DNA from: Streptomyces sp. NBC_01298
GTDB taxonomy: Bacteria; Actinomycetota; Actinomycetes; Streptomycetales; Streptomycetaceae
DNA: 64,000 nucleotides
Reading direction: 5' to 3'
NCBI RefSeq assembly: GCF_035978755.1
Contig: NZ_CP108414.1
Coordinates: 6,138,001 to 6,202,000 of the forward strand
Each line of letters opens with the position of its first letter. Positions within the stretch are counted from its first letter, which is position 1. The notes under the pieces are model-generated. The model worked only from the letters and a program-made list of their open reading frames with translations, was not told the origin of the DNA and searched no databases. Below are positions 38,859 to 47,688 of the stretch, one piece after another. A program made the position numbers and the translations under genes.

Positions 38859-39289
38859 TAGGCGGCGGCCGCCGCGCAGTCGGCGCAGGTGCCGAAGATC
38901 TCCACCGTGTGGGCGACGTTCACGAAGCCGTGCTCCGCCGCGATGGTCTCCGCCCACTTCTCCACCGCCGGGCCCTCCACCTCGACGGCCTTGCCGCACT
39001 TGCGGCAGACCAGGTGGTGGTGGTGGTCCCCGGTGGAGCAGCGCCGGTAGACGGACTCGCCGTCGCTGGTGCGCAGCACGTCGACCTCGCCGGCGTCCGC
39101 CAGGGACTGCAGGGTGCGGTAGACGGTGGTCAGACCCACGGAATCACCGCGGTGCTTGAGCATGTCGTGGAGTTCCTGGGCACTGCGGAACTCGTCCACC
39201 TCGTCCAGCGCCGCCGCGACGGCGGCCCGCTGTCGGGTGGATCGTCCTCGTACTGGCGCGGTATTCATCTCGCCAGGCGCAGTCGCCAC
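38858..39289 (-). CDS. zur: Zinc uptake regulator, Fur family
   Basis: 143-residue Fur-type repressor. The winged helix RSTRQRAAVAAALDEVDEFRSAQELHDMLKHRGDSVGLTTVYRTLQSLADAGEVDVLR is followed by the dimerisation domain, with HHHHLVCRKCGKAVEVEG and TVEIFGTCADC (two CxxC giving the structural zinc). It is last in the znuA-znuC-znuB-zur order, and a Zur-type box precedes znuA. GTG 39289 is chosen for AGGAGG at 5 nt spacing; ATG 39268 is an alternative. The stop TAG is formed by the CTAG of the foldback element. Confidence 0.92.
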   Translation of the reverse strand: MATAPGEMNTAPVRGRSTRQRAAVAAALDEVDEFRSAQELHDMLKHRGDSVGLTTVYRTLQSLADAGEVDVLRTSDGESVYRRCSTGDHHHHLVCRKCGKAVEVEGPAVEKWAETIAAEHGFVNVAHTVEIFGTCADCAAAAA

Positions 39290-39348
39290 CGGTTCCTCCT
39301 CGTTTCGGTCTCGGCCCATTGTGCCAGGCGGCCGACTGCCCGAACCCG

Positions 39349-40212
39349 TCACACCTTTACGTCGTCCCGCGTACAGACTTCCTCGGCGGCGCGGGCGGCC
39401 CTGGCCCGGCGCCGGGCCAGGGGGGTGGACACCGCCGTCAGCACGACGAAGACCGCGATGGCCATCAGTACGATCGAGGCACCCGAAGGGGCGTCGATGT
39501 AGTAGGTCACGGCCGTGCCGCTGAGGGCGACGGTCGTGCTGATCGCCATGGCGAGGCCGAGGGTCGCGGCGAAACCGCGGGTCAGCCGCTGGGAGGCCGC
39601 GACCGGGATCACCATCATGGCGCTGACCAGGAGCAGTCCGACGATCCGCATGGCGACCGTGACGGTGACCGCCGCGGTGATCGCGATCAGCAGGTTGAGG
39701 GCGCGTACCGGCAGTCCGGTGACCCGGGCGAACTCCTCGTCCTGGCACACGGCGAAGAGCTGGCGGCGCAGACCGATCGTGACGGCGAGGACGAAGACGG
39801 CCAGGATGACCATCGCGGTGACGTCCTGGGTGGAGACGGTGGTGATCGAGCCGAACATCGAGCCGAGCAGCATCGAGGTGGATCCGCCACCCAGATTGAT
39901 GATCATGACGCCGCCGGCCAGTCCGCCGTAGAAGAGCATGGCGAGTGCGACGTCGCCGCTGGTCTTTCCGCGCGAGCGGATCAGTTCCATGCCGACGGCG
40001 CCGATGACGGTGACCAGCGTGGCCATCCACACGGGACTGGTGTTCATCACGAAGCCGAGCGCGACACCGGTCATGGCGACATGGCCCAGGCCGTCGCCCA
40101 TGACGGCCTGGCGGCGCTGCACAAGGTACGTGCCGATCGCGGGGGCCGTGATGCCGACCAGGGCGGCGGCGATGAGGGCCCGCTGCATGAAGGCGTAGTC
40201 GAGGAGGTCCAT
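39349..40212 (-). CDS. znuB: Zinc ABC transporter permease ZnuB
   Basis: 287 residues, about eight TM segments, ABC-3 family ([53 protein letters not shown]). It moves Zn2+ across the membrane with ZnuC and ZnuA. It overlaps the znuC stop by 1 bp and precedes zur. Confidence 0.93.
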   Translation of the reverse strand: MDLLDYAFMQRALIAAALVGITAPAIGTYLVQRRQAVMGDGLGHVAMTGVALGFVMNTSPVWMATLVTVIGAVGMELIRSRGKTSGDVALAMLFYGGLAGGVMIINLGGGSTSMLLGSMFGSITTVSTQDVTAMVILAVFVLAVTIGLRRQLFAVCQDEEFARVTGLPVRALNLLIAITAAVTVTVAMRIVGLLLVSAMMVIPVAASQRLTRGFAATLGLAMAISTTVALSGTAVTYYIDAPSGASIVLMAIAVFVVLTAVSTPLARRRARAARAAEEVCTRDDVKV

Positions 40213-41039
40213 CAGCTCAGCAGTCCCGTCCGGAGGGGCTCGGCGTCGTGCGCGGAGTGCGGGTGTACGTGGTCGTGGCCGGGCAGCGCGTGCTGGCCCA
40301 GGGCCTCCGGGGGCGGGCCGTCGTGCGTGACGCAGCCGTCGCGCAGGACGACGGCGCGGTCGATGAGCGGCTCCAGCGGGCCCAGCTCGTGCAGCACCAG
40401 CAGCACGGTGGTGCCGGCGGCGACCTGGCTGCGCAGGGCGTTCGCCAGGACCTCCTGATTGGCCAGGTCCACGCCGGCCATCGGCTCGTCCATGATCAGC
40501 AGTTCCGGTTCGCCGGCGAGCGCGCGAGCGATGAGCACCCGCTGGTGCTGGCCGCCGGAGAGGGCGTTCACGGAGGCGTCGGCGTGGGAGCCCATGTCGA
40601 CCAGGTCCAGCGCGCGCTCCACGGCGGCCTTGTCGGCCTTGCGCAGGAACCCGAAGCGGGTCCGGGCGAGCCGGCCGGCGGAGACGACCTCGCGGACGGT
40701 GGCGGGCACGCCGCTGGCGGCGGTGGTGCGCTGGGGGACGTACCCGATGCGCGACCAGTCGCGGAAGCGCTTGAAGTCGGTGCCGAAGAGGGAGAGGGCG
40801 CCGTCGCTCAGCGGGACCTGGCCGACCACGGCGCGGACGGCCGTGGACTTGCCGGAACCGTTGGCGCCGAGCAGGGCGACGACCTCACCGCTGCGCACGG
40901 TGAGGTCGATGCCGCGCAGCACGGGGCGCGAGCCGAGCGAGGCCGTGGCCCCGCGCAGGGATATGACGGGCTGGTCCAGGGCCTGTGTGGGCGTGGACTC
41001 CATGGCTCGCGCCTCCGATGCCGCTACTGCTGTTGCCAT
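40212..41039 (-). CDS. znuC: Zinc ABC transporter ATP-binding protein ZnuC
   Basis: 275 residues. Walker [11 protein letters not shown]-loop YVPQR, signature LSGGQHQRV, Walker [13 protein letters not shown] and switch His in LVLHELGPL are present. The His-rich C-terminus ([12 protein letters not shown]) suggests zinc binding. The start overlaps the znuA stop (TAATG). Confidence 0.93.
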   Translation of the reverse strand: MATAVAASEARAMESTPTQALDQPVISLRGATASLGSRPVLRGIDLTVRSGEVVALLGANGSGKSTAVRAVVGQVPLSDGALSLFGTDFKRFRDWSRIGYVPQRTTAASGVPATVREVVSAGRLARTRFGFLRKADKAAVERALDLVDMGSHADASVNALSGGQHQRVLIARALAGEPELLIMDEPMAGVDLANQEVLANALRSQVAAGTTVLLVLHELGPLEPLIDRAVVLRDGCVTHDGPPPEALGQHALPGHDHVHPHSAHDAEPLRTGLLS

Positions 41040-42013
41040 TACTTGGTGCCGAGTGCCTTCTGCAGGTTCTTCAGGTTGGCCCGCATGACCTCGAAGTAGT
41101 CAGCGCCCTGGGACTTGTCCGTGATTCCCTCCAGGGGATCCAGGACGTCGGTCTTCAGGCCGGTGTCCGTCGCGAGGGTCTTGGCCGTCTTGTCGCTGGC
41201 CAGGGTCTCGAAGAACACCGTCGACACATTGTCCTGCTTCGCGAGGGTCTGCAGCTCCTTCATCCGGGCCGGGCTGGGCTCGGACTCGGGGTCGACGCCG
41301 GAGATGCCCTCCTGGTCGAGGCCGTAGCGCTCGGCGAGGTAGCCGAAGGCGGAGTGGGTGGTGATGAAGGTCTTGGAGGCCGTGTTCTTCAGGCCGTCCT
41401 TGAACTCGGTGTCGAGCGCGCCCAGTTTGGCGACGAGGTCGTCGGTGTTCTTCTTGTAGTCCGCCGCGTGGTCGGGGTCGGACTTCTCCAGGGCCGCGCC
41501 GACGCCCTTGGCGATCTCCGCGTACTTGACCGGGTCGAGCCAGACGTGCGGGTCCTCGCCGGCTTCGCCGTGGCTGTGGTCGTGGCCGTCGCCCTCGGCG
41601 GCGTGCTCGTGGTCCCCGTGGCCGGAGGTGCCGTGCACCTCCAGCTTGGTGAGGGTGGCGGCGTCGACGACGTTCTTCACGCCGGACTGGGCGACGGCCT
41701 TGTCGACGGCGGGCTGCAGCGTCTTGAGGTAGAGGACGACATCGGCCTCGCCGAGCTGCGCGGTCTGCTTCGGGGTGATCTCCAGGTCGTGCGGCTCGAC
41801 CCCGGGCTTGGTGAGGGTGTCGACCTTCACGTGGTCCTTGCCGATCTGCTCGGCGAGGAACTGCATCGGATAGAACGACGCCATCACGTCGAGCTTGCCG
41901 TCCTTGCCCTCGGCGGCTCCGGCGGCGCCCGAGCAGGCGGTCAGGGCGGTGGCGGCGAGGGCAACGGCTCCGGCGAGGGCGGCGGTGGGTATGAGGCGTC
42001 GTCGTACGTTCAT
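41039..42013 (-). CDS. znuA: Zinc ABC transporter substrate-binding lipoprotein ZnuA
   Basis: 324 residues. A lipoprotein signal peptide ends in the lipobox LTACSG. The cluster A-I binding protein has [11 protein letters not shown] (first His), a His/Asp/Glu-rich loop ([35 protein letters not shown]) typical of zinc rather than manganese binders, and [18 protein letters not shown] 42013 is chosen over the in-frame codons from 42031. It is the first gene of the operon, with a Zur-type operator 22 bp upstream. Confidence 0.93.
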   Translation of the reverse strand: MNVRRRLIPTAALAGAVALAATALTACSGAAGAAEGKDGKLDVMASFYPMQFLAEQIGKDHVKVDTLTKPGVEPHDLEITPKQTAQLGEADVVLYLKTLQPAVDKAVAQSGVKNVVDAATLTKLEVHGTSGHGDHEHAAEGDGHDHSHGEAGEDPHVWLDPVKYAEIAKGVGAALEKSDPDHAADYKKNTDDLVAKLGALDTEFKDGLKNTASKTFITTHSAFGYLAERYGLDQEGISGVDPESEPSPARMKELQTLAKQDNVSTVFFETLASDKTAKTLATDTGLKTDVLDPLEGITDKSQGADYFEVMRANLKNLQKALGTK

Positions 42014-42034
42014 GACATCCATTTTCATCAAAGA

Positions 42035-42049
42035 TGGAAACGATTGTCA
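42035..42049 (-). promoter_or_regulatory. Zur-type operator upstream of znuA
   Basis: On the minus strand TGACAATCGTTTCCA is a 7-1-7 imperfect inverted repeat resembling the streptomycete Zur box (TGaaAATcaTTTTCA type). It lies just upstream of the first gene of the zinc operon that itself encodes Zur. Confidence 0.75.
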
Positions 42050-42169
42050 AAAACCCTGGTCGGAGGGGTGTGGAGCGCCCGTGGAAGGGGGTCCCGATTT
42101 GAAAGGGGGGGTGCGGGCGCCGGTAACCTTGAGGCTTCGCCGTTCGTCCTCGTAAATGAAGAGAGCACC

Positions 42170-43552
42170 GTGGCCGCCGACAAGATCGAAACCATCGTCA
42201 GCCTGAGCAAGCGCCGTGGCTTCGTTTTCCCGTGCAGTGACATCTACGGCGGCTCGCGGGCTGCCTGGGATTACGGTCCGCTCGGTGTCGAGCTCAAGGA
42301 GAACATCAAGCGCCAGTGGTGGAAGGCGATGGTCACCGGGCGTGAGGACATCGTCGGCCTCGACTCCTCCGTGATCCTGGCCCCCGAGGTCTGGGTGGCC
42401 TCCGGTCACGTCGGCACCTTCTCGGACCCGCTGACCGAGTGCACCTCCTGTCACAAGCGCCACCGCGCCGACCACCTGGAAGAGGCGTACGAGGCCAAGC
42501 ACGGCCGTGTGCCCGCCAACGGCCTGGCCGACATCAACTGCCCCAACTGCGGTGTGAAGGGCCAGTTCACCGAGCCCAAGCAGTTCTCCGGCATGCTGGA
42601 GACCCACCTCGGCCCGACCCAGGACACCGGCTCCAAGGCGTACCTGCGCCCCGAGACCGCCCAGGGCATCTTCACCAACTTCGCCCACGTGATGACCACC
42701 TCGCGCAAGAAGCCCCCCTTCGGCATCGCGCAGATGGGCAAGTCCTTCCGCAACGAGATCACCCCCGGCAACTTCATCTTCCGCACCCGCGAGTTCGAGC
42801 AGATGGAGATGGAGTTCTTCGTCAAGCCGGGCGAGGACGAGCAGTGGCAGGAGTACTGGATGCAGGAGCGGTGGAACTGGTACCGCGACCTCGGCATCCG
42901 CGAGGAGAACATCCGCTGGTACGACCACCCGAAGGAGAAGCTGTCCCACTACTCGAAGCGCACCGCCGACATCGAGTACCGCTTCAACTTCGGTGGCAAT
43001 GAGTTCTCCGAGCTCGAAGGCGTCGCCAACCGCACCGACTTCGACCTCAAGGCGCACTCCGCCGCCTCCGGCTCGGAGCTCGTGTACTTCGACCAGGAGA
43101 CCAAGGAGAAGTACACCCCGTACGTCATCGAGCCGGCCGCCGGTGTCAACCGCGCGATGCTCGCCTTCATGCTCGACGCGTTCAACGAGGACGAGGCCCC
43201 CAACGCCAAGGGCGTCATGGAGAAGCGCACCGTGATGCGCTTCGACCCGCGCCTGGCCCCGGTCAAGGTCGCCGTCCTGCCGCTGTCCCGCAACGCGCAG
43301 CTGTCGCCGAAGGCCAAGGGCCTCGCCGCCGACCTGCGCAAGCACTGGAACATCGAGTTCGACGACGCGGGCGCCATCGGCCGCCGCTACCGCCGTCAGG
43401 ACGAGATCGGCACGCCGTTCTGCGTCACCGTCGACTTCGACACCCTCGACGACAACGCGGTGACCGTGCGCGAGCGCGACACCATGAAGCAGGAGCGCGT
43501 CTCCCTGGACCAGATCCAGAGCTACCTCGGCAGCCGTCTGCTCGGCTGCTAG
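42170..43552 (+). CDS. glyS: Glycine--tRNA ligase
   Basis: 460-residue class II aminoacyl-tRNA synthetase of the single-chain alpha2 type. It has a zinc-knuckle insertion CTSCHKRH...CPNCGVKG, motif 2 [34 protein letters not shown], motif 3 [18 protein letters not shown], and a C-terminal anticodon-binding domain ([23 protein letters not shown]). GTG 42170 has GAGAG upstream. It is divergent from the zinc operon. Confidence 0.97.
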   Translation: MAADKIETIVSLSKRRGFVFPCSDIYGGSRAAWDYGPLGVELKENIKRQWWKAMVTGREDIVGLDSSVILAPEVWVASGHVGTFSDPLTECTSCHKRHRADHLEEAYEAKHGRVPANGLADINCPNCGVKGQFTEPKQFSGMLETHLGPTQDTGSKAYLRPETAQGIFTNFAHVMTTSRKKPPFGIAQMGKSFRNEITPGNFIFRTREFEQMEMEFFVKPGEDEQWQEYWMQERWNWYRDLGIREENIRWYDHPKEKLSHYSKRTADIEYRFNFGGNEFSELEGVANRTDFDLKAHSAASGSELVYFDQETKEKYTPYVIEPAAGVNRAMLAFMLDAFNEDEAPNAKGVMEKRTVMRFDPRLAPVKVAVLPLSRNAQLSPKAKGLAADLRKHWNIEFDDAGAIGRRYRRQDEIGTPFCVTVDFDTLDDNAVTVRERDTMKQERVSLDQIQSYLGSRLLGC

Positions 43553-43572
43553 GTTCCGCCGCCAATGCGGCA

Positions 43573-43603
43573 GTGGCCCGGTGCGCATCGCGCACCGGGC
43601 CAC
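43573..43603. terminator. Terminator between glyS and the VC0807 gene
   Basis: Perfect 14-bp stem (43573-43586 with 43590-43603) and a 3-nt loop ATC, between convergent genes. Confidence 0.85.
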
Positions 43604-43621
43604 CGCCGTCTTCCGGGCCGG

Positions 43622-44353
43622 TTACGCCGGCGCCGGGCTGCCGGCCTCCGCGGCTGCCGCCGCCGCTGCCGCGGCCCTGCCCCTGGCCTGGCCCTCGGCC
43701 TGGGTGCGCTTCGAGAACCGGATGGTCCAGACGATCAGCGAGACCAGGAAGCCGTAGATCAGGAGTGGGCTGACCCAGACCATCGTGTCGACGCTCAGCG
43801 CGTACGCCAGCACCAGCCGCAGCGCGGCCTCCACCAGGTACGCGACGCCCCAGACGATGGTCATCCGCCGCATCGCCCCGCGGAAGTCCGGGTACTGCCA
43901 GAGCCCGTTGAAGTACGCCACGCCCTCCGTGGTCCCGTCGGTCCCGAACTTGCGGCCGAAGTAGAACATCAGCGGCCGCGGAGTGAACAGGGTGGCGACG
44001 CAGAGCACGCCGAACAGACCCGTCACCCCCGAGTCCTTGATGAGCAGGGCACGCGCCGAGTGCGTGCCGATCAGCGTGACGAGAGCGGTGATCACCAGGA
44101 AGAACAGGGTGACCACGGCGAACTCGTCGACCTTGCGGCGCCAGGCGAGGTGGACGACGGAGTCGACCACCGGCCAGACGCCGCTGACCAGGAGCGCGGC
44201 GAACTCGCTCCAGCCCCGGTCGGTCAGCGTGTTGTACGTGAGGATGGGCGCGACCACGTTGAAGGCGATGGTCAGGACCCAGCCGATGGCGGCGGCCGAT
44301 CCGGACCTGGCCGGCGGCCCGGACTGCGCTGCCGGTTCTTGCTGAGCGGACAA
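43622..44353 (-). CDS. VC0807 family membrane protein
   Basis: 243 residues with about six TM helices (AIGWVLTIAFNVVAPILTY, EFAVVTLFFLVITALVTLIG). The hallmark central segment is PLMFYFGRKFGTDG. The family is of unknown function. The C-terminus ends in a poly-Ala/basic tail. TTG 44353 is the best start: AGGGGGAA lies 7 nt upstream, and no ATG/GTG is well placed. Confidence 0.82.
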   Translation of the reverse strand: MSAQQEPAAQSGPPARSGSAAAIGWVLTIAFNVVAPILTYNTLTDRGWSEFAALLVSGVWPVVDSVVHLAWRRKVDEFAVVTLFFLVITALVTLIGTHSARALLIKDSGVTGLFGVLCVATLFTPRPLMFYFGRKFGTDGTTEGVAYFNGLWQYPDFRGAMRRMTIVWGVAYLVEAALRLVLAYALSVDTMVWVSPLLIYGFLVSLIVWTIRFSKRTQAEGQARGRAAAAAAAAAEAGSPAPA

Positions 44354-44456
44354 AGTGTTCCCCCTGGAACGACCTGATGATGTGCGGTAAGGGGAACGTA
44401 GGAATACGGAAAGCCGCACGGCAAGGGCCCGCCGCGCCAAATGCTGATCAAGCTGT

Positions 44457-44491
44457 CCGGACTGGCCGATTCCGGACTGGCCGATTCCGGA
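44457..44491. repeat. 15-bp direct tandem repeat
   Basis: CCGGACTGGCCGATT occurs twice head to tail, followed by CCGGA. It lies just past the TetR gene stop (minus strand). Confidence 0.8.
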
Positions 44492-44493
44492 CG

Positions 44494-45087
44494 TCAGGGG
44501 CGCAGGCCCCGTACGACCAGGGCGGTGACCGCCTCGAACTCGGCGGTGATGGTCGGCGCCAGCCAGTCCGCCGCGTACTGCGGATCGTGGAAGCGGCCGG
44601 TGGCATCGAACACCGCGCGCGCGGCGGCCGGTACGTCGGGCGCGCTGAGCGATCCCGCCGCGACTCCCTCGCCGATGATCCGGGAGAGCTGCCCGATCAA
44701 CTCGGTGATGTGGTGCTCCACCACGCCGCTGCTCTCGTCGAGCAGCACGATGTACGTCGCGAACAGCTCCGGGTCGTCACCGGCCTTGTGGCGCTTGGCC
44801 TCGAACAGTGCCTCCAGCCACGACTCCAGCTTGGAGGGGGCCGGCTCGGCCGGCGCCGAGGCGATCTCCTCCAGCATGACCACGCTCTTGGTGAGCCAGC
44901 GCTCCGTGACGGCCTCGCGCAGCGCGGCCTTCGAGGGGAAATGCCGGTACACGCTGCCGTGGCTGACGCCCAGGGCGCGCGCCACGTCCACCACGGTCGC
45001 CTTGGTCGGGCCGAAGCGGCGCAGCACTTCCTCGGTGGTTTCGAGGATGCGTTCGGGGGTGAGGGGCTCGGCTGCTGCGGGTGGCAT
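44494..45087 (-). CDS. TetR family transcriptional regulator
   Basis: 197 residues. N-terminal HTH: ILETTEEVLRRFGPTKATVVDVARALGVSHGSVYRHFPSKAALREAVTERWL. The helical ligand-binding C-terminal domain is variable. It lies 22 bp downstream of the aldo/keto reductase gene on the same strand, so it likely belongs to that unit and may control it. A TACGGT box 7 nt before ATG 45087 and a GTACG-AC-CGTAC inverted repeat there suggest its own promoter with autoregulation. Confidence 0.9.
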   Translation of the reverse strand: MPPAAAEPLTPERILETTEEVLRRFGPTKATVVDVARALGVSHGSVYRHFPSKAALREAVTERWLTKSVVMLEEIASAPAEPAPSKLESWLEALFEAKRHKAGDDPELFATYIVLLDESSGVVEHHITELIGQLSRIIGEGVAAGSLSAPDVPAAARAVFDATGRFHDPQYAADWLAPTITAEFEAVTALVVRGLRP

Positions 45088-45108
45088 GAGTACGACCGTA
45101 CAGCCGGA

Positions 45109-46167
45109 TCAGTGCTCGCTGTCCAGGTGGGCCATCTGGGCTGCGGGGTATCGATCGCCCGCGGCCGCGCCGGCCGGAACCGCGTCCTCGATGGCGGCCA
45201 GGTCGGCGGCGGTCAGGGTGACCTGAAGGGCGCCCAGTGCCTCGCCGAGCCGGTCCCGGCTACGGGCGCCGACCAGCGGCACGATGTCCTCACCCCGTGA
45301 GAGCACCCAGGCGATGGCCGTCTGGGCGACGCTCACGCCCTTCTCGTCGGCGACCTTGCGCAGCGCGTCGACCAGGTCGAGGTTCCGGTCGAGGTTGTCG
45401 CCCTGGAAGCGCGGGCTCATTCCGCGGAAATCGCCCGGAGCCAGTGCCCGGTCGCGGGTGAAGTGGCCGCTGATCAGGCCGCGGGACAGCACGCCGTACG
45501 CCGTGACGCCGATGCCCAGCTCGCGGGCGGTCGGCAGGATCTCCTCCTCGATCCCGCGCGAGATCAGGGAGTACTCGATCTGGAGGTCGGCGATCGGTGC
45601 CACGGCCGCGGCCCGGCGCAGGGTGTCCGCGCCGACCTCGGAGAGCCCGATGTGCCGGACGTGCCCGGCCGTGACGGCCTCGGCGATGGCGCCGACGGTC
45701 TCCTCGATCGGCACGTCGGGGTCCACGCGGGCGATGCGGTAGACGTCGATGTGGTCCCGGCCGAGCCGCTGGAGGGAGTAGGCCAGGAAGTTCTTGACGG
45801 CCTCCGGCCGCCCGTCGTAGCCGGTGAAGCCACCCTCGACCGTGCGCAGGGCGCCGAACTTCACGCTGGTCAGCGCCTTCTCGCGGGCCGCGGCGGGGGC
45901 GGTGCGCAGGGCTTCGTTGATGAGGAGCTCGTTGTGCCCCATGCCGTAGAAGTCGCCCGTGTCGAGCAGGGTGACCCCGGCGTCCAGGGCGGCGTGGATG
46001 GTGGCGAGGGACTCCGCCCGGTCGGCCTCGCCGTACAGGGCGGACATCCCCATGCAGCCCAGGCCCAGGGGGAAGACGCTGGGTCCGGTCCTGCCGAGGG
46101 TGCGGGTGCCGGTCGGTGAGGTGCCGGTCGGTGAGGTGCCGTGTGAGGTGCTCTGGTTCGTCGTCAT
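45109..46167 (-). CDS. Aldo/keto reductase
   Basis: 352-residue NADPH-dependent oxidoreductase, YakC/AKR13-like. Catalytic tetrad positions are visible: Asp in LLDTGDFYGMGHNE, Tyr in the same segment, Lys in LTSVKFGAL, with the usual final His context changed to RIARVDPD. C-terminal VPLVGARSRDRLGEALGAL binds NADPH. The substrate is unknown. The Thr/Ser-rich N-terminus holds the tandem repeat SPTGTSPTGT. CATTCT six bases before ATG 46167 implies a leaderless mRNA. Confidence 0.88.
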   Translation of the reverse strand: MTTNQSTSHGTSPTGTSPTGTRTLGRTGPSVFPLGLGCMGMSALYGEADRAESLATIHAALDAGVTLLDTGDFYGMGHNELLINEALRTAPAAAREKALTSVKFGALRTVEGGFTGYDGRPEAVKNFLAYSLQRLGRDHIDVYRIARVDPDVPIEETVGAIAEAVTAGHVRHIGLSEVGADTLRRAAAVAPIADLQIEYSLISRGIEEEILPTARELGIGVTAYGVLSRGLISGHFTRDRALAPGDFRGMSPRFQGDNLDRNLDLVDALRKVADEKGVSVAQTAIAWVLSRGEDIVPLVGARSRDRLGEALGALQVTLTAADLAAIEDAVPAGAAAGDRYPAAQMAHLDSEH

Positions 46168-46173
46168 AGAACG

Positions 46174-46214
46174 AGAATGGCATGACGGGTGACAGATTTC
46201 AATATCTGTCACCC
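46174..46214 (-). promoter_or_regulatory. Promoter and 11-bp inverted-repeat operator of the aldo/keto reductase gene
   Basis: A perfect inverted repeat GGGTGACAGAT-N6-ATCTGTCACCC spans 46187-46214. Its centre contains -35 TTGAAA (46197-46202, minus strand), which is spaced 17 nt from -10 CATTCT (46174-46179). The start codon follows six bases later. Binding here would block RNA polymerase; the adjacent TetR or MarR protein is the likely repressor. Confidence 0.75.
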
Positions 46215-46227
46215 GTTCGTGCAAGAA

Positions 46228-46254
46228 AGCCCCGCCCGCAAGGCGGACGGGGCT
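46228..46254 (-). terminator. Terminator of the SRPBCC-MarR unit
   Basis: Outer stem AGCCCCG/CGGGGCT plus inner CGC/GCG pairing, between the MarR stop at 46277 and the reductase operator. Confidence 0.65.
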
Positions 46255-46276
46255 GTGGGTCAGGGCCTGGGGAGCA

Positions 46277-46705
46277 TCAGGACTCGGGGTGGGCCAGGCG
46301 GCTCAGCAGGGCGACGGCGTCCCCGCGCGGGACCGGCCGGAAGAACTCCTCGTCCACTCCCTCGACGGCGGCGATCGCCCGCGGCGCCAGCTCGGCCCCG
46401 GCAGCGGTGACGCGCAGCCGCTTGGCGCGGGTGTCCGCCGGATCGACCTCGCGGGCGAGCAGCCCCTTCTGTTCCAGGGTGCGCACCACCTGCGAGGTCA
46501 TCTTCACGTCGGTGCCCGCCTGGCGTGCGAGCGCCTGCTGGTTGGGATGCTCGCCCTGTTGGTTGAGCCACCAGGCGCAGGCGAGGAGGACGAACTGCAC
46601 GTGGGTCAGGCCCAGGGGCCCCAGCGCCGCGGCGATGCCCCGCTGCCAGCGCAAGGTGGCGTGCCAGAGCAGGAAACCGGGGCTCTCGCCCGGGGTCAGG
46701 GCCAT
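46277..46705 (-). CDS. MarR family transcriptional regulator
   Basis: 142 residues with a winged HTH (HPNQQALARQAGTDVKMTSQVVRTLEQKGLLAREVDPADTRAKRLRVTAAG) and dimerisation helices (LTHVQFVLLACAWWLNQQ). The start ATG 46705 overlaps the stop of the SRPBCC gene (TGATG), so the two are translationally coupled. Confidence 0.91.
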   Translation of the reverse strand: MALTPGESPGFLLWHATLRWQRGIAAALGPLGLTHVQFVLLACAWWLNQQGEHPNQQALARQAGTDVKMTSQVVRTLEQKGLLAREVDPADTRAKRLRVTAAGAELAPRAIAAVEGVDEEFFRPVPRGDAVALLSRLAHPES

Positions 46706-47121
46706 CAGCCCCGGGCCGCCCGGACCAGTGCGGCCAGGGTGTCGGGCCAGTCGGCCGTGATGGCCGGGCCGATCTCCGGGCCCGCCTCGGCCGCGCCCTC
46801 GCCGCTGATCTCCATCCGGTACACCACCCGGCTGAGCGCCGGGTCGAGCCGGTCGATCCGGTGGGTGGTCCGCAGGACCAGGCCGCCGAAGCGCGCCTCG
46901 TCGACGAACATCTCACCCTCGGCGGCCTCGGCTACGAGCAGTTCCACCGGGTCCTGGCCGGCCGGGGTCATGGTGATCTCCGCGCCCGCCGCGAAGGCGC
47001 CGCGGAGCTCGATCTTCTCGATGTCGGCGTTCCAGGCGCCCCAGTTCTCGACGTCGGCCCACAGGGCCCAGATCGCCTCGGGTGCGGCGGTGGTCTCGAT
47101 GCCGTGCTCGTACTCCCACAT
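46705..47121 (-). CDS. SRPBCC family protein
   Basis: 138 residues of START/SRPBCC fold (polyketide cyclase/dehydrase-like). Conserved features are IETTAAPEAIWALWADVENWGAWNADIEKIEL and a C-terminal helix ADWPDTLAALVRAA. It could bind a hydrophobic ligand and serve as partner of the coupled MarR gene. AGGAGG at good spacing supports ATG 47121. Confidence 0.85.
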   Translation of the reverse strand: MWEYEHGIETTAAPEAIWALWADVENWGAWNADIEKIELRGAFAAGAEITMTPAGQDPVELLVAEAAEGEMFVDEARFGGLVLRTTHRIDRLDPALSRVVYRMEISGEGAAEAGPEIGPAITADWPDTLAALVRAARG

Positions 47122-47141
47122 GGGGGCCTCCTGGTAGATGT

Positions 47142-47168
47142 TCTTCGCGCAGATTATCTCCGCGAAGA
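47142..47168 (-). promoter_or_regulatory. Inverted-repeat operator upstream of SRPBCC-marR
   Basis: TCTTCGCG-N11-CGCGAAGA, a perfect 8-bp inverted repeat whose interior contains GATAAT on the minus strand, a candidate -10 box. Likely autoregulatory site of the MarR protein encoded downstream. Confidence 0.6.
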
Positions 47169-47250
47169 CTAACTGTCCAGGAGGCCGGGCGCGGCTCGGG
47201 GCGTGGTGGGGCCGCGGCGGGGGCGTGGCGGGGGCGCGGCGCCCGCCGTG

Positions 47251-47595
47251 TCAGGCTGCCGCGCGCAGGATCAGGGCGGCCGCCGCGATCAGCAGGAGGA
47301 CGGCCGCGGGGGCGAGGGCGTAGTCCTTCGCGCGCAGGTGGAAGACGATCGCGCCGAGGAAGTAGAGGGTCACGCCGACGGCCGCGGCGATGCCCAGCGG
47401 GGTCAGCCACAGGCCCGTGAGCAGGCCTATCGCCCCGGCCGCCTTGAGGGCGGCCAGTCGGGGGAGCCAGGAGTCCGGCACTCCGACCTTCACCATGTTC
47501 TCCGTGATCGCGGGGTTGCGCTGGAGGGTGAAGGTCGCGGACGCGGCGAGCACGAGGGCGAGCAGTCCGGCGACGACGGCATAGGCGATGAACAT
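47251..47595 (-). CDS. DoxX family membrane protein
   Basis: 114 residues, four TM helices (MFIAYAVVAGLLALVLAASATF, AAGAIGLLTGLWLTPLGIAAAVG). The DoxX-like pattern MVKVGVPDSWLPRLAALKAAGAIGLL is present. These proteins are poorly characterised and often controlled by MarR regulators. ATG 47595 has GGAG upstream. It is divergent from a MarR gene at 47686. Confidence 0.83.
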   Translation of the reverse strand: MFIAYAVVAGLLALVLAASATFTLQRNPAITENMVKVGVPDSWLPRLAALKAAGAIGLLTGLWLTPLGIAAAVGVTLYFLGAIVFHLRAKDYALAPAAVLLLIAAAALILRAAA

Positions 47596-47673
47596 GATGG
47601 GCTCCAACGATCGGCGATGTACAACCATTGAATACCATCAACGATTGTCCGGCCGCAATCATTTCCCGGTTGT

Positions 47674-47688
47674 TACGATGTGGACATG
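47674..47688 (+). promoter_or_regulatory. Probable leaderless promoter of the second marR gene
   Basis: TACGAT (47674-47679) lies exactly six bases before ATG 47686. An imperfect inverted repeat AACGATTG..CAATCATT (about 47640-47663) just upstream may be the operator shared with doxX. Confidence 0.5.
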
